A DNA stretch of 64,000 bases from Paulownia fortunei. Taxonomy: Eukaryota; Streptophyta; Magnoliopsida; Lamiales; Paulowniaceae. The translations under genes were made by a program, and so were the position numbers. Below are positions 63,749-64,000 of this stretch, piece after piece. The notes below the pieces were generated by a model, which made no database searches, was not told the origin of the DNA, and saw only the letters and a program-made list of their open reading frames with translations. The stretch covers positions 1,116,001 to 1,180,000 of the forward strand of contig CM033121.1 of assembly GCA_019321725.1 (NCBI GenBank), read 5' to 3'. Position 1 is the first letter of the stretch. Every line of letters starts with the position of its first letter.

Positions 63749-64000
63749 TCAATACTCCGGGAATCCCTTCATGAAATCCATGAAGGAAGGTGAAATCGAA
63801 TTAGCCATACTAGGGGATTGAAACAGAGAATTTGGTCTCGACGAGCAGAAGAATTCACTCGAATTCGGGGTGAAAAGTGGAGCATCAACCAAATATGGAT
63901 TAGACACTTTGTACATTGGCGAGACCGCAGAAGAATCCTGCTTGACCTCGCCTCCAAATTTTTCATCCGTTAAAACAGAAGAAGACTCGTTGTCCTCATA
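63749..64000 (-). CDS. C-terminal end of an unidentified protein (partial)
   Basis: 84 codons open from the window edge to a TGA at 63749-63751. The tail is rich in Ser, Asn, Pro and Phe (SSEFFCSS, SPSFMDFMKGFPEY at the end), like the low-complexity tail of many plant transcription factors. No domain is visible and I do not name it. Most of the gene lies beyond 64000. Coding status is inferred from the frame and from its less AT-rich composition. Confidence 0.6.
   Translation of the reverse strand, partial: YEDNESSSVLTDEKFGGEVKQDSSAVSPMYKVSNPYLVDAPLFTPNSSEFFCSSRPNSLFQSPSMANSISPSFMDFMKGFPEY

Noticed and set aside
1..64000. CRISPR arrays, operons, rRNA or complete tRNA genes
   Set aside because: No regularly spaced repeats, polycistronic layout or foldable RNA genes were seen; the window is plant nuclear DNA.

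Overview
The window is nuclear DNA from a flowering plant, most likely a eudicot. The coding sequence is cut by many short AT-rich introns with GT..AG borders. Intergenic DNA is strongly AT-rich and full of microsatellites and non-autonomous transposons. The genes are plant families: R2R3-MYB, class XII bHLH, eight-cysteine lipid-transfer proteins, plant universal stress proteins and an S1/P1 nuclease. The sequence alone does not fix the species.

Layout. 1-3.2 kb: non-coding, probably part of an old LTR. 3.23-13.56 kb (+): cytosolic glutaminyl-tRNA synthetase in 23 exons, 796 codons, with one odd splice donor. 14.8-18.4 kb: two hAT-like non-autonomous elements. 18.45-23.44 kb: a dead Ty1/copia element with two diverged LTRs. 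23.79-24.96 kb (-): an R2R3-MYB of subgroup 20, MYB62/MYB116 type. 25-33.1 kb: no recognisable gene. 33.15-34.61 kb (+): a bHLH factor of the BEE1/BEE3 type. 35.3-40.0 kb: a direct duplication around a lipid-transfer-like gene, with a wrecked copy at 36.4-37.4 kb and an intact copy at 39.5-39.85 kb (-). 40.92-47.35 kb (+): two tandem universal stress protein genes with identical intron phases. 48.2-49.94 kb (-): a secreted S1/P1-type nuclease in nine exons. 50-57.8 kb: no gene seen. 57.81-58.78 kb (+): a single-exon plant protein of unknown function with one membrane segment. 58.8-63.7 kb: no gene seen. 63.75-64.0 kb (-): the last 84 codons of a gene that runs off the window.

The genes do not form a pathway or a cluster. 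They are independent loci: one translation housekeeping gene, two transcription factors, and small stress, secreted or nuclease genes. I found no clear sign of a new multi-gene system. The best leads are the displaced splice donor in the glutaminyl-tRNA synthetase, the tandem stress-protein pair in which one copy has lost a glycine of its ATP motif, the lipid-transfer duplication broken by transposon-like inserts, and the long compound microsatellite just before the start codon of the first stress-protein gene.

Exon borders were read by eye from reading frame, GT/AG signals and family conservation. No alignment or search was run.
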